Assembly: GCF_002843305.1 (NCBI RefSeq)
Contig: NZ_PGSG01000115.1
Coordinates: 52,438 to 116,437 of the forward strand
Length of the DNA: 64,000 nt
Source of the DNA: Streptomyces barkulensis
GTDB taxonomy: Bacteria; Actinomycetota; Actinomycetes; Streptomycetales; Streptomycetaceae
Direction of reading: 5' to 3'
Shown: positions 1-9,341 of the stretch, piece after piece
Layout of the letters: every line of letters starts with the position of its first letter
Numbering within the stretch: position 1 is the stretch's first letter
Program-made: the position numbers and the translations under genes
The notes under the pieces: model-generated
Told to the model about the DNA's origin: nothing
Seen by the model: the letters and a program-made list of their open reading frames with translations, nothing else
The model's database searches: none

Positions 1-57
1 CAGCAGATCGTCCAGCAACTTCTCGTCCTCGGTGACGATCAGGATGCTTCCGGTCAC
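1..57 (-). CDS. Septum-site-determining (CpaE/MinD-like) protein, N-terminal fragment
   Basis: Only the first 19 codons are inside the window; the gene runs off the left edge. It starts at a GTG (55-57) preceded by a good ribosome site (AAGGGGA, about 65-71, read on the minus strand). The peptide begins MTGSILIVTEDEKLLDDLL, which looks like the first beta strand and acidic pocket of a receiver-like domain. Streptomyces CpaE/MinD-like septum-site proteins begin this way and sit divergent to the HAD phosphatase gene that follows here, so both context and sequence agree. The ATPase domain lies outside the window, so the name is an inference. Confidence 0.6.
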   Translation of the reverse strand, partial: MTGSILIVTEDEKLLDDLL

Positions 58-510
58 GTCCCGTTCCCCTTCCGGATTCTCGCTCTCCAGTTCGCGGCGG
101 ATCCGCGAACTCCGTGCTCAATCACCGTGCCGGGGAACGGAAAAACTCGATGATCTTGGTCTAAATACGTGGACAACTCGGCAGTTGTGAATAACTCACT
201 CACCCAAACGAGCGACTCCGCATGAGCAGACTGACGAATACGGAGAGTGACCGATCGCAGAGAGGGGAGACCCGCACCGCCGCAGACCGCGGGAGGGGAG
301 GAAGAGGGCCCGGCAAGGCGAAAACGCGCCCGGACATGCGACGACCCCCGCCGGGGGGGAGAGCGGGGGTCGTCTCCACGGCCGACTCGGGGGGGGGAGG
401 AGCCGGACCGGGGTAGCACGGTCGCGAACGATCCGTGACTTCCATGGTGTACCCGAGAGCCTTCTCAGGCAAACCCACGCGCCCTACCTTACGCCGAATG
501 GTGGGCGCAT
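58..510. other. Divergent intergenic region
   Basis: No convincing gene. It separates the septum-site gene (minus) from the HAD phosphatase (plus) and must hold both promoters. It contains a more A/T-rich patch near 140-200 with a 6-bp inverted repeat, ACAACT-N4-AGTTGT (173-188). It also has a 12-bp perfect hairpin with an 11-nt loop at 340-374, and a G-run near 389-397. No clear -35/-10 pair could be assigned by eye. Confidence 0.6.
479..508 (+). promoter_or_regulatory. Leader hairpin directly before the HAD phosphatase start
   Basis: GCGCCC-T-ACC pairs with GGT-GGGCGC (one bulged T), and the right arm ends 2 nt before the ATG at 511. There is no Shine-Dalgarno purine run in this leader. 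If transcribed, the stem would cover the initiation region. It could equally be a DNA operator; nothing here decides between them. Confidence 0.35.
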
Positions 511-1347
511 ATGCTCAACCTCGTGGAAAACCACTCGCTGCCGCGCACCGCTGCCTTCTTCGACCTGGACAAGACGGTCATTGCGAAGTCGAGCACGCTC
601 ACCTTCGGCAAGTCCTTCTACCATGGCGGGCTGATCAGCCGGCGCGCCGCGCTGCGCACCGCGTACACGCAGTTCGTGTTCCTCGCCGGAGGCGCCGACC
701 ACGACCAGATGGAACGGATGCGCGCCTATCTGTCCGCGATGTGCCGCGGCTGGAACGTCCAGCAGGTCAGGGAGATCATCGCCGAGACCATCCACGAGCT
801 CATCGACCCGATCGTCTACGACGAGGCCGCCTCCCTCATCGAGGAGCACCACCTCGCCGGACGCGACGTCGTGATCGTGAGCACCTCCGGCGCGGAGGTG
901 GTCGAGCCGATCGGCGAGCTGATAGGCGCGGACCGCGTCGTGGCGACGCGCATGGTCGTCGAGGACGGCTGCTTCACCGGCGAGATCGAGTACTACGCGT
1001 ACGGCCCGACCAAGGCGGAGGCCGTGCGGGAACTGGCGGAGTCCGAGGGATACGACCTCTCGCGCTGCTACGCCTACAGCGACTCGGCCACCGACATCCC
1101 CATGCTGGAGGCGGTCGGCCACCCGCACGCCGTCAACCCCGACCGGGCACTGCGCCGGGAGGCGGTGGCCCGGGACTGGCCGATCCTCGCCTTCCAGCGC
1201 CCGGTCCGCCTCAAGCAGCGGGTGCCCTCCCTCGCCATGCCCCGGCGTCCCGCGCTGGCCGCCGCGGTGGCGGTGGGAGCGGCGGCGGCGACCGCCGGCC
1301 TGGTCTGGTACGCGAACCGGCGGCGCGCCCGCCTCAACACGGCATGA
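511..1347 (+). CDS. HAD-IB family phosphatase (SerB-like) with C-terminal membrane anchor
   Basis: 278 aa. Haloacid-dehalogenase phosphatase of the phosphoserine-phosphatase-like IB subgroup. Motif I is DLDKT (residues 18-22, Asp18 nucleophile and Asp20), motif II is S-T-S at 124-126, Lys168 fits motif III, and the metal-binding Asp pair is in YSDSATD (189-195). Residues 249-267 form one hydrophobic helix followed by Arg-rich residues, so the enzyme is probably tethered to the membrane with the catalytic domain in the cytoplasm. The substrate is unknown; this family is annotated in Streptomyces as differentiation-related. It lies divergent to the septum-site gene. The ATG is used because the conserved N-terminus begins there, although no Shine-Dalgarno is visible. 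Confidence 0.85.
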   Translation: MLNLVENHSLPRTAAFFDLDKTVIAKSSTLTFGKSFYHGGLISRRAALRTAYTQFVFLAGGADHDQMERMRAYLSAMCRGWNVQQVREIIAETIHELIDPIVYDEAASLIEEHHLAGRDVVIVSTSGAEVVEPIGELIGADRVVATRMVVEDGCFTGEIEYYAYGPTKAEAVRELAESEGYDLSRCYAYSDSATDIPMLEAVGHPHAVNPDRALRREAVARDWPILAFQRPVRLKQRVPSLAMPRRPALAAAVAVGAAAATAGLVWYANRRRARLNTA

Positions 1348-1405
1348 GCGCCGCCCCTCCCCGGCCGGATCCCATGGGCGCCCCGCACACCCCCCGCAGG
1401 CACCC

Positions 1406-1457
1406 GTGGGCGTCCACGGGCCTTCATGGACGCCTATGGGTATCCATGGGCGTCCAT
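1406..1457. repeat. Cluster of three 12-bp palindromes
   Basis: Three copies of (G/A)TGG-NNNN-CCA(C/T) lie in the gap after the HAD gene: 1406-1417 (loop GCGT), 1436-1447 (loop GTAT) and 1446-1457 (loop GCGT, overlapping the previous copy). Each is a perfect 4-bp dyad. They stand just upstream of the putative 6S-like RNA. They may be protein-binding sites or small hairpins; function unknown. Confidence 0.5.
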
Positions 1458-1480
1458 GGGGCTTTTGAAAGGTAAAGCAA

Positions 1481-1636
1481 AGCTCTGCCGGGATGGGTTC
1501 CACTTCGTCCCCGGGTGGGGTACAAAGGAGTCAACGGCCCGCGAGACCTGGTCGATACCACCCGAAAGGGAGGCTCGGCACAGACGAAGGCCCCACGGAC
1601 CGAGCATGGAAGCCGGGAACCCACGCGCAGCAGACC
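1481..1636 (+). ncRNA. Putative 6S-like small RNA
   Basis: The 459-bp gap between the HAD gene and the Fic-like gene has no coding sequence but has RNA-like symmetry. TCTGC (1484-1488) and TGGGTTCC (1494-1501) pair in nested order with GGAACCCA (1616-1623) and GCAGA (1630-1634), closing a roughly 150-nt irregular hairpin. CTTCGTC (1504-1510) can pair with GACGAAG inside it, and TGGT-CGAT-ACCA (1549-1560) forms a small apical hairpin. From memory, the matching interval of S. coelicolor carries the abundant 6S-like RNA scr3559, which binds RNA polymerase. Strand and ends are inferred from that recollection and from the closing stem; no folding was computed. Confidence 0.5.
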
Positions 1637-1806
1637 CGCGATAGGGCCGGCCGCACCAGGGTCGGGCGAAGTCCCCCCTGATGACGGCGATACCGTGCAC
1701 GCCTGGTACCCCGGCCGACGTGCCAGCGGCGACACCGACCTCGCGCCGGTGCCGCCGCATCACTGTGTGCGGAGGTCTTCGGCAACGCCTCCCGGGTTCC
1801 CGGGCG

Positions 1807-2631
1807 TCAGGCCGCCCCGCGCTGAAGGGCCTCACAGACCGCGGTGCTCTCCCGCGCGCCCAGCCCCACCGCCCGGCCGCAGTGGCCGATCCATCCCGCC
1901 ACTCCCTCCGGGGTGCCGGAGACATATCCCTTCAGCGCCTCGACATAGGCGTCGGCGCCCTGCTCCGCGTGACCGACCTCCGCGGGGCAGACGGACTTCG
2001 GATCCAGACCGCCGCCGATCAGCACGATCCGCTCCGCCGCCCGGGCGACCAGGCCGTTGTACGTGCCGAAGGGCCGCAGGGCCATCAGCTCGCCGTGCAC
2101 CACCGCCGCCACCACCAGCGCGGGCGCGGAGGTGCCCGCCACGACGAGCTGCGCCAGGGCGTCCAGCCGGGCCGAGACCTCGGCGGCGTCCGGCAGCGCC
2201 GGCCCGGACACCAGCGTCTCCTCCACCGGTTCGCCCGCCAGCCGCGGCCGGCCCACACGGTCGCCCTCCGCCTCGCCGCCCGCCGCCACCAGATGGAGTC
2301 TGGCCAGCACCCGCAGGGGCGACTGCCGCCACACGTCCAGCAGTTGGCCCGCCTCCGCGGTGGCCCGCAGGGCCGCGCCGACCGTACGAGCCTCGGTGTC
2401 CGCACCGAAGTCGCTGCGGCGCCGCACCTCCTCCAGCGGCCAGTCGGCGCCGCCGAGCGCCGCCGAGGCGCGGGCGCCCCGCAGCACCGCCTCGGCGGTG
2501 ACCTCGCTGCTGCGCCGCCGCATCACCCGGTGCCCGTACACCCGGTCCACGGCCTTGCGCACCGATTCGACGGAGTCGGCGACGCCGGGCAGCGCGCCCA
2601 GCGCGGCGAGGGGATCAGCAGTCGTAGACAT
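1807..2631 (-). CDS. Degenerate Fic/DOC-like domain protein
   Basis: 274 aa, often labelled oxidoreductase in Streptomyces. Residues 177-205 resemble the Fic active-site helix-loop: H179, then R186-P-F-G-T-Y-N-G-L-V-A-R197. Against the Fic consensus H-x-F-x-(D/E)-G-N-G-R-x-x-R, the catalytic His is Arg186, the acidic residue is Thr190, the first Gly is Tyr191 and the first Arg is Leu194; Phe188, Asn192, Gly193 and Arg197 remain. Classical AMP transfer is therefore unlikely, and a binding or structural role is more probable. The ATG has no Shine-Dalgarno but is preceded 6 nt upstream by TAGGGT, suggesting a leaderless transcript. It is divergent to the P-loop ATPase gene. Confidence 0.7.
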   Translation of the reverse strand: MSTTADPLAALGALPGVADSVESVRKAVDRVYGHRVMRRRSSEVTAEAVLRGARASAALGGADWPLEEVRRRSDFGADTEARTVGAALRATAEAGQLLDVWRQSPLRVLARLHLVAAGGEAEGDRVGRPRLAGEPVEETLVSGPALPDAAEVSARLDALAQLVVAGTSAPALVVAAVVHGELMALRPFGTYNGLVARAAERIVLIGGGLDPKSVCPAEVGHAEQGADAYVEALKGYVSGTPEGVAGWIGHCGRAVGLGARESTAVCEALQRGAA

Positions 2632-2735
2632 GCCTAGACCCTACGCACCCCCGGCGGCGTGAACGCCCCACGATCGAGTGGTCTTCTTCACGCGGTCCCC
2701 CTCCGTACCGCGAGCACCCCACTACGCTTCCGACC

Positions 2736-3737
2736 ATGAAAATCGCTTTCGTAGGAAAGGGCGGCAGCGGCAAGACGACGCTGTCCTCGCTGTTCGTCCG
2801 TCACCTCGCCGCCCAGCACCTTCCCGTCGTCGCCGTGGACGCCGACATCAACCAGCACCTGGGCGTCGCGCTGGGCCTGGACGAGGAGGAGGCGGCCGCC
2901 CTGCCCGCGATGGGCGCCCACCTGCCGCTGATCAAGGATTACCTGCGCGGCGCCAACCCCCGGATCGCCTCGGCCGGGACGATGATCAAGACGACTCCGC
3001 CCGGTGAGGGATCCCGGCTGCTGCGGATCACCGAGGACAATCCCGTGTACGACGCATGCGCCCGCCGCGTCCGGCCCGGCGGCGTCCCCGACGGCGGCGA
3101 GGTACGGCTGCTGGCCACCGGCCCCTTCACCGAGGCGGATCTGGGCGTGGCCTGCTACCACTCCAAGGTCGGCGCCGTCGAGCTGTGCCTGAACCATCTG
3201 GTCGACGGACGCGGGGAGTTCGTGGTCGTCGACATGACGGCGGGCTCGGACTCCTTCGCCTCCGGGATGTTCACACGCTTCGACATGACGTTCCTGGTGG
3301 CCGAGCCGACCCGCAAGGGCATGGCGGTCTACCGGCAGTACAAGGAGTACGCCCGGGACTACGACGTCCAGTTGCGTGTGGTGGGAAACAAGGTGCAGGG
3401 CCAGGACGACCTGGACTTCCTGCACGCGGAGGCCGGGGACGACCTGCTGGTGACCGTCGGGCACTCCGACTGGGTACGCGCGATGGAGAAGGGCCGTGTC
3501 CGGCCCTTCTCCGAGCTGGAGGACGCGAACCACAAGGCGCTGCGCATGATGCAGGAGACGGCGGACGCGTCGTACGGGCTGCGCGACTGGGAGCGCTACA
3601 CCCGGCAGATGGTGCACTTCCACCTGAAGAACGCCGAGAGCTGGGGCAACGCGAAAACGGGAGCCGACCTGGCGGCCCAGGTCGACCCCGCCTTCGTGCT
3701 CCGCGAGGAGCCGGCCCCCGCCTCCCGGGCGGTCTGA
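2736..3737 (+). CDS. P-loop ATPase of the CooC/MinD-like class
   Basis: 333 aa. A deviant Walker A motif GKGGSGKTT (residues 7-15) with the signature Lys, AVDADIN (33-39) as switch I region and VVVDMTAG (163-170) as Walker B-like strand place it in the SIMIBI/MinD class, closest in style to CooC-type metallocentre-maturation ATPases. No membrane segment or partner gene is adjacent, so its client is unknown. TACGCT lies 7 nt before the ATG (2723-2728), consistent with a leaderless mRNA. It could also be a generic ParA-like ATPase, but no DNA-segregation partner is present. Confidence 0.75.
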   Translation: MKIAFVGKGGSGKTTLSSLFVRHLAAQHLPVVAVDADINQHLGVALGLDEEEAAALPAMGAHLPLIKDYLRGANPRIASAGTMIKTTPPGEGSRLLRITEDNPVYDACARRVRPGGVPDGGEVRLLATGPFTEADLGVACYHSKVGAVELCLNHLVDGRGEFVVVDMTAGSDSFASGMFTRFDMTFLVAEPTRKGMAVYRQYKEYARDYDVQLRVVGNKVQGQDDLDFLHAEAGDDLLVTVGHSDWVRAMEKGRVRPFSELEDANHKALRMMQETADASYGLRDWERYTRQMVHFHLKNAESWGNAKTGADLAAQVDPAFVLREEPAPASRAV

Positions 3738-3800
3738 GCCGGTTCCCGTCCCCGTCCCTCCGGTCCCGGCTCCGGCCGCACAGCTTCCACAGGAATGCCG

Positions 3801-3844
3801 GGGCCGGGGGCTACCTGCCGGAGGGCCGGGGGCTACGTGCCGGA
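3801..3844. repeat. 22-bp tandem duplication at a gene 3' end
   Basis: Two head-to-tail copies of a 22-bp G-rich unit (3801-3822 and 3823-3844), differing by one base (CTACCTG against CTACGTG). The stop codon of the minus-strand lipoprotein gene (3833) lies in the second copy, so the duplication affects its extreme C-terminus or 3' flank. Probably replication slippage. Confidence 0.7.
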
Positions 3845-5083
3845 GGGCCGGGAGGGGACCGCCGTCGAGGGGGCGGTCAGGAACCTCTTCCATCCGCCCT
3901 CGGGCGCCTGCCCCACCCCGAGCGTGCGGAGCCTCTCCAGGATCCGCGGGTCCTGGGCGTCGAGCCAGTCGACGAGCTGCCTGAAGGAGACGCAGTGCAC
4001 GTCGGCCATGGGGCACACCTTCTTGATGACGTCCTCGACGGCCTTCATGTAGACGCCGCCGTTCCAGCCCTCGAAGTGGTTGCCGATGATCAGCGGTGCG
4101 CGGTTGCCGTCGTACGCGCGGTCGAAGCCCTCCAGCAGGCCGTCGCGCATCTGGCGCCCCCAGGCCTCGCGCTGCGCCGGATCACCGTTGACCGTCCCCG
4201 ACTGGTTGGCCAGGAAGTTGTAGTCCATCGCGAGCGTCTCGAAGGAACGCCCGGGCATCGGCACCTGCTGGAGCGGCAGGTCCCACAGACCGCCCTCCTT
4301 GTCGGGCCAGACCTGGGTGCCGTTGCCGGAGGAGTCGTAGCGGAAGCCCATCTCCTTCGCGGCGGGGAGAAGGTTCTCGCGGCCCTCCAGGCAGGGGGTG
4401 CGGCCGCCGACCAGTTCCCGGTCGTAGTCGAAGGGGAGGGGCTCCAGGTCCTTCCAGCCGGTCGTGGTCTTCCAGTTCTTCACGAACCACTTGGCCTGTT
4501 CGATCTCGCTCTTCCACTGCTCGGGCGTCCAGCTGCCGACGCCGTTCGCCCCGCAGAAGTGGCCGTTGAAGTGGGTGCCTATCTCGTTCCCCTCGAGCCA
4601 GGCGCCGCGGAGCTGCTCCAGTGTGGCCCGTATGTTCTCGTCCTTGAGGTAGCCGATGTCCGAGGCGCCCCGGCCGCGGCCGGGGGGCTCGTAGCGGTGG
4701 GCCTCGTCCTCGGGCAGCACGTACACGCCGCTGAGGAAGTACGTCATGTGCGCGTCGTACTTCCTTCCCACCTCGCGGAAGTGCGAGAAGAGCTTCTTGC
4801 TGTCCTCCCCCGCGCCGTCCCAGGAGAAGACGACGAACTGCGGAGGCTTGTCGCCGGGCTTCAGACGCCCGAACTCGGGCTGGTTCGGCTGGGCGCCTAT
4901 GTAGGCGGTGGAGCCGTCGCCTATGAGCTCGACCCTGCCCGCGGACTTCGCCTTCCGCCCGTCCTTGTTCGCGCGGCCCTCGTCCTTCGACACGCTCGGG
5001 GACGAGCTCGAGCAACCGACCGCCAGCACGGTCAGTACGGCCGCTCCCGCAGCGCCTCTGGTCAGCCTCCTCGCGACTCCCAT
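3833..5083 (-). CDS. Lipoprotein with NodB-like polysaccharide deacetylase fold
   Basis: 416 aa. A twin-Arg-poor signal peptide (MGVARRLTRG, then a hydrophobic stretch) ends in lipobox A-V-G-C with Cys24 as the lipidated residue, followed by a Ser/Lys-rich linker. FSWDGAG (86-92) and HFNGH (171-175) match NodB motifs 1 (Asp) and 2 (H-x3-H), so a metal-dependent deacetylase acting on cell-surface polysaccharide outside the membrane is likely, although the family is divergent. The ATG at 5081-5083 is chosen over an upstream in-frame start because a good AGGTGGAG ribosome site precedes it and the signal peptide then begins correctly. Divergent from acsA. Confidence 0.8.
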   Translation of the reverse strand: MGVARRLTRGAAGAAVLTVLAVGCSSSSPSVSKDEGRANKDGRKAKSAGRVELIGDGSTAYIGAQPNQPEFGRLKPGDKPPQFVVFSWDGAGEDSKKLFSHFREVGRKYDAHMTYFLSGVYVLPEDEAHRYEPPGRGRGASDIGYLKDENIRATLEQLRGAWLEGNEIGTHFNGHFCGANGVGSWTPEQWKSEIEQAKWFVKNWKTTTGWKDLEPLPFDYDRELVGGRTPCLEGRENLLPAAKEMGFRYDSSGNGTQVWPDKEGGLWDLPLQQVPMPGRSFETLAMDYNFLANQSGTVNGDPAQREAWGRQMRDGLLEGFDRAYDGNRAPLIIGNHFEGWNGGVYMKAVEDVIKKVCPMADVHCVSFRQLVDWLDAQDPRILERLRTLGVGQAPEGGWKRFLTAPSTAVPSRPSGT

Positions 5084-5665
5084 GCTCTCCACCTCATCGC
5101 CTCCGTCGTCGCTTTCGCGCTCTTCCGGCCGATTCGTTCGACCTGCGACCAACCTCACACGCACTGTGAGAGGCGCAAGCGAGGAGACCGGTTCCTATGA
5201 CTTATTCACCCTCGGGTGTGAACAGTGAGCCCGATTGCTTCGACCCCTCTTTCCGGCCTTCCGGCCTTCCGGCCATCCGCAGGCCCATCCGTGTACGGCC
5301 CGGCAGCTGCCCGAGGGCTCGCCGGGGTCGCATGGAATGTACTTCCACGCCGGCGAGACACAGGCGTACACACCGGATCTTCCGGGCATTTGGGAACGGA
5401 GACCAGGTGTCGGCCTTCGCTCCCGTGCGCCCCGGCGCGGCCGTCGCCCGAGCGACCCCGCACACAGCGGGGGAACGGCGCCCCGCGGCGGGGCGAAGAT
5501 CAAGGAAACAAGCCGTTCGACCGCTCGTCGGCCGCTCACCGACAGGTGTCGACCCCTGAGCGCAAGAGGTCTACACCACTTGACGGACAACCCTTGTCAG
5601 GGAGCGACAAGGGCTGGTCTGCTATGACGCGGGACACACCAGACACCCTGGGAAAGGGAGATGTC
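5084..5665. other. Divergent intergenic region between the lipoprotein gene and acsA
   Basis: No gene recognised. Features seen: a triple tandem TTCCGGCC repeat (5251-5274), a patch of lower G+C near 5195-5235, a TTGACG hexamer at 5580-5585 and the inverted repeat described separately at 5591-5613. An in-frame ATG at 5624 could extend AcsA by 14 residues but has no ribosome site. Confidence 0.6.
5591..5613 (+). promoter_or_regulatory. Perfect inverted repeat upstream of acsA
   Basis: CCCTTGTC-N7-GACAAGGG, an 8-bp perfect dyad, lies 53 nt before the acsA GTG start and directly downstream of a TTGACG (5580-5585) that could be a -35 box. Its position suits an operator over the core promoter; it could also be a 5' leader hairpin. 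No regulator can be named. Confidence 0.45.
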
Positions 5666-7630
<1,965 letters not shown>

Positions 7631-7650
7631 TCCGGCACCGGACCCTTCCA

Positions 7651-7694
7651 CAGGGGCGCCCGGCCACCGCGTGTGCGGTGGCCGGGCGCCCCTG
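7651..7694 (+). terminator. Strong terminator after acsA
   Basis: A perfect 20-bp G/C-rich stem (7651-7670 with 7675-7694) around a GTGT loop, 20 nt after the acsA stop. There is no U-run, as is usual in Streptomyces. Confidence 0.9.
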
Positions 7695-7821
7695 TCCGCT
7701 GCGGCAGCCCGCGCAGCACAGGCGGCTCGCCGACACCGTGTGCGACGGCGGGCACCGCGGTCCGGCATGATGCAGACCCTGGCGCAGAGCCATCGACCGA
7801 CACGACGAGAGGAAGCATGAG

Positions 7822-8304
7822 ATGAGCCCAGCCGACGACGGCCGCAGCATCGGTCAGCTGGTCGCCTCGGCGACGACCGAACTGTCCGCACTGGTCCACG
7901 AGGAGATCGCGCTGGCCAAGGCCGAGCTGCGGCAGGACGTCAAGCGCGGCGCGATCGGCAGCGGCGCGGCAGTCGCCGCGGGCGTCCTCGCACTCTTCTC
8001 ACTGCCGGTCTTCAGCTTCGCCGCGGCCTACGGCATCCACAACCTGGGGCTCGGGCTCGCCTGGTCGTTCACCATCGTGGGGGGCGTTTACCTGCTGGTC
8101 GCTCTCATGCTCCTGCTGCTGGCCAAGGCCAAGCTGTCCAAGGTCAAGCCGCCCGAGCGCTCGATCGCCTCGGCCAGGCAGTCGGCGGCCGTACTGTCGG
8201 GCGTCAAGCCCCACCCCCGGCCCGTTCCGGGCGCGCGGACGGAGCCCAAGTCCGCCGAGACGGAGACCACGGCCGTCGAGCACGTGACACGCTCTTCCGC
8301 ATGA
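7822..8304 (+). CDS. Actinobacterial holin-X/DUF1469-type membrane protein
   Basis: 160 aa. A soluble amphipathic N-terminus (about 1-40) is followed by two hydrophobic helices (about 44-70 and 78-100) and a basic, Pro-rich cytoplasmic tail. This is the layout of the DUF1469/phage-holin-superfamily proteins that Actinobacteria carry as housekeeping genes; there is no sign of a phage nearby. A GAGAGGAAG ribosome site precedes the ATG; a preceding ATG runs straight into a stop. Its stop overlaps the next gene by ATGA, so the two are probably translated together. Function unknown. Confidence 0.8.
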   Translation: MSPADDGRSIGQLVASATTELSALVHEEIALAKAELRQDVKRGAIGSGAAVAAGVLALFSLPVFSFAAAYGIHNLGLGLAWSFTIVGGVYLLVALMLLLLAKAKLSKVKPPERSIASARQSAAVLSGVKPHPRPVPGARTEPKSAETETTAVEHVTRSSA

Positions 8305-9341
8305 CGGACAGCACGGACGGCGCGGGCGACACGGACACGGCAAACACGGCGAACACGGCGAGCACGGCAGAGATGAGCGACACGGCAGGCACGGCAGCGG
8401 CGGGCACGGCAGGCGTGAACCACTCCGGCCTCCCCTCCTCCGCCGTCCGGATGGACGGCCCCTGGACACACCGGGACGTCGCCGCCAACGGTGCGCGTTT
8501 CCACATCGCCGAGATGGGCGAGGGCCCCCTGGTGCTGCTGCTGCACGGCTTTCCGCAGTTCTGGTGGGCCTGGCGGCACCAGTTGCCCGCCCTCGCCGAG
8601 GCGGGCTACCGCGCGGTCGCGATGGACCTGAGGGGCGTGGGCGGCAGCGACCGCACCCCCCGCGGCTACGACCCGGCCAACCTCGCGCTCGACGTCACCG
8701 GTGTGATCCGCTCCCTGGGCGAGCCCGACGCCGCTCTCGTCGGCCATGACCTGGGCGGTTACCTGGCGTGGACGGCGGCGGTGATGCGTCCGAAGCTGGT
8801 CCGGCGCCTGGCCGTGGCCTCGATGCCGCACCCGCGCCGCTGGCGCGCGGCCATGCTGGGCGATCTGCGGCAGACGGCGGCCGGGGCGTACGTATGGGGC
8901 TTCCAGAGCCCCTGGGTCCCCGAGCGGCGGCTGGTGGCGGACGACGGGGCGCTGGTCGGCCGCCTGCTGCGGGAGTGGTCCGGGCCCCGGCCGCCGGAGG
9001 ACGACGCGGTCGAGGTCTACCGGCGGGCGATGTGCGTCCCCTCCACCGCGCACTGCTCGATCGAGCCGTACCGGTGGATGGTCCGCTCGCTGGCACGTCT
9101 GGACGGGTTCCAGTTCAACCGCCGTATGAAGCGGCCGGTCCGTGTCCCCACCCTCCATCTGCACGGTTCACTCGACCCGGTGATGCGCACCCGCAGCGCG
9201 GCGGGCTCGGGCGAGTACGTGGAGGCCCCGTACCGCTGGCGGCTGTTCGACGGGCTGGGTCACTTCCCCCACGAGGAGGATCCGAAGGCGTTCACGAGCG
9301 AACTCGTCGACTGGCTGAATGACCCCGAACCGGACCGATGA
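8301..9341 (+). CDS. Alpha/beta hydrolase, probable epoxide hydrolase
   Basis: 346 aa. Catalytic features: HGFPQ (82-86, oxyanion hole), nucleophile elbow GHDLG with Asp150 instead of Ser, and His321 in GLGHFPHEED. An Asp nucleophile after G-H and a G-F-P oxyanion motif point to an epoxide hydrolase or a close haloalkane-dehalogenase relative. The catalytic core begins near residue 51. The first 50 residues are a Thr/Ala/Asp low-complexity tail encoded by near-tandem ACACGGCA units, unusual for the family, so an internal start near Met51 (8451) is possible. The ATGA overlap with the holin-like gene favours the long form. Confidence 0.8.
   Translation: MTDSTDGAGDTDTANTANTASTAEMSDTAGTAAAGTAGVNHSGLPSSAVRMDGPWTHRDVAANGARFHIAEMGEGPLVLLLHGFPQFWWAWRHQLPALAEAGYRAVAMDLRGVGGSDRTPRGYDPANLALDVTGVIRSLGEPDAALVGHDLGGYLAWTAAVMRPKLVRRLAVASMPHPRRWRAAMLGDLRQTAAGAYVWGFQSPWVPERRLVADDGALVGRLLREWSGPRPPEDDAVEVYRRAMCVPSTAHCSIEPYRWMVRSLARLDGFQFNRRMKRPVRVPTLHLHGSLDPVMRTRSAAGSGEYVEAPYRWRLFDGLGHFPHEEDPKAFTSELVDWLNDPEPDR

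Noticed and set aside
7822..8304. Prophage remnant because of the holin-like protein
   Set aside because: DUF1469-type proteins are housekeeping in Actinobacteria, and no lysin or structural phage gene is near.
8330..8420. Possible CRISPR or minisatellite
   Set aside because: Units are short, uneven and in frame with a protein; no spacer structure. No CRISPR array was seen in the window.
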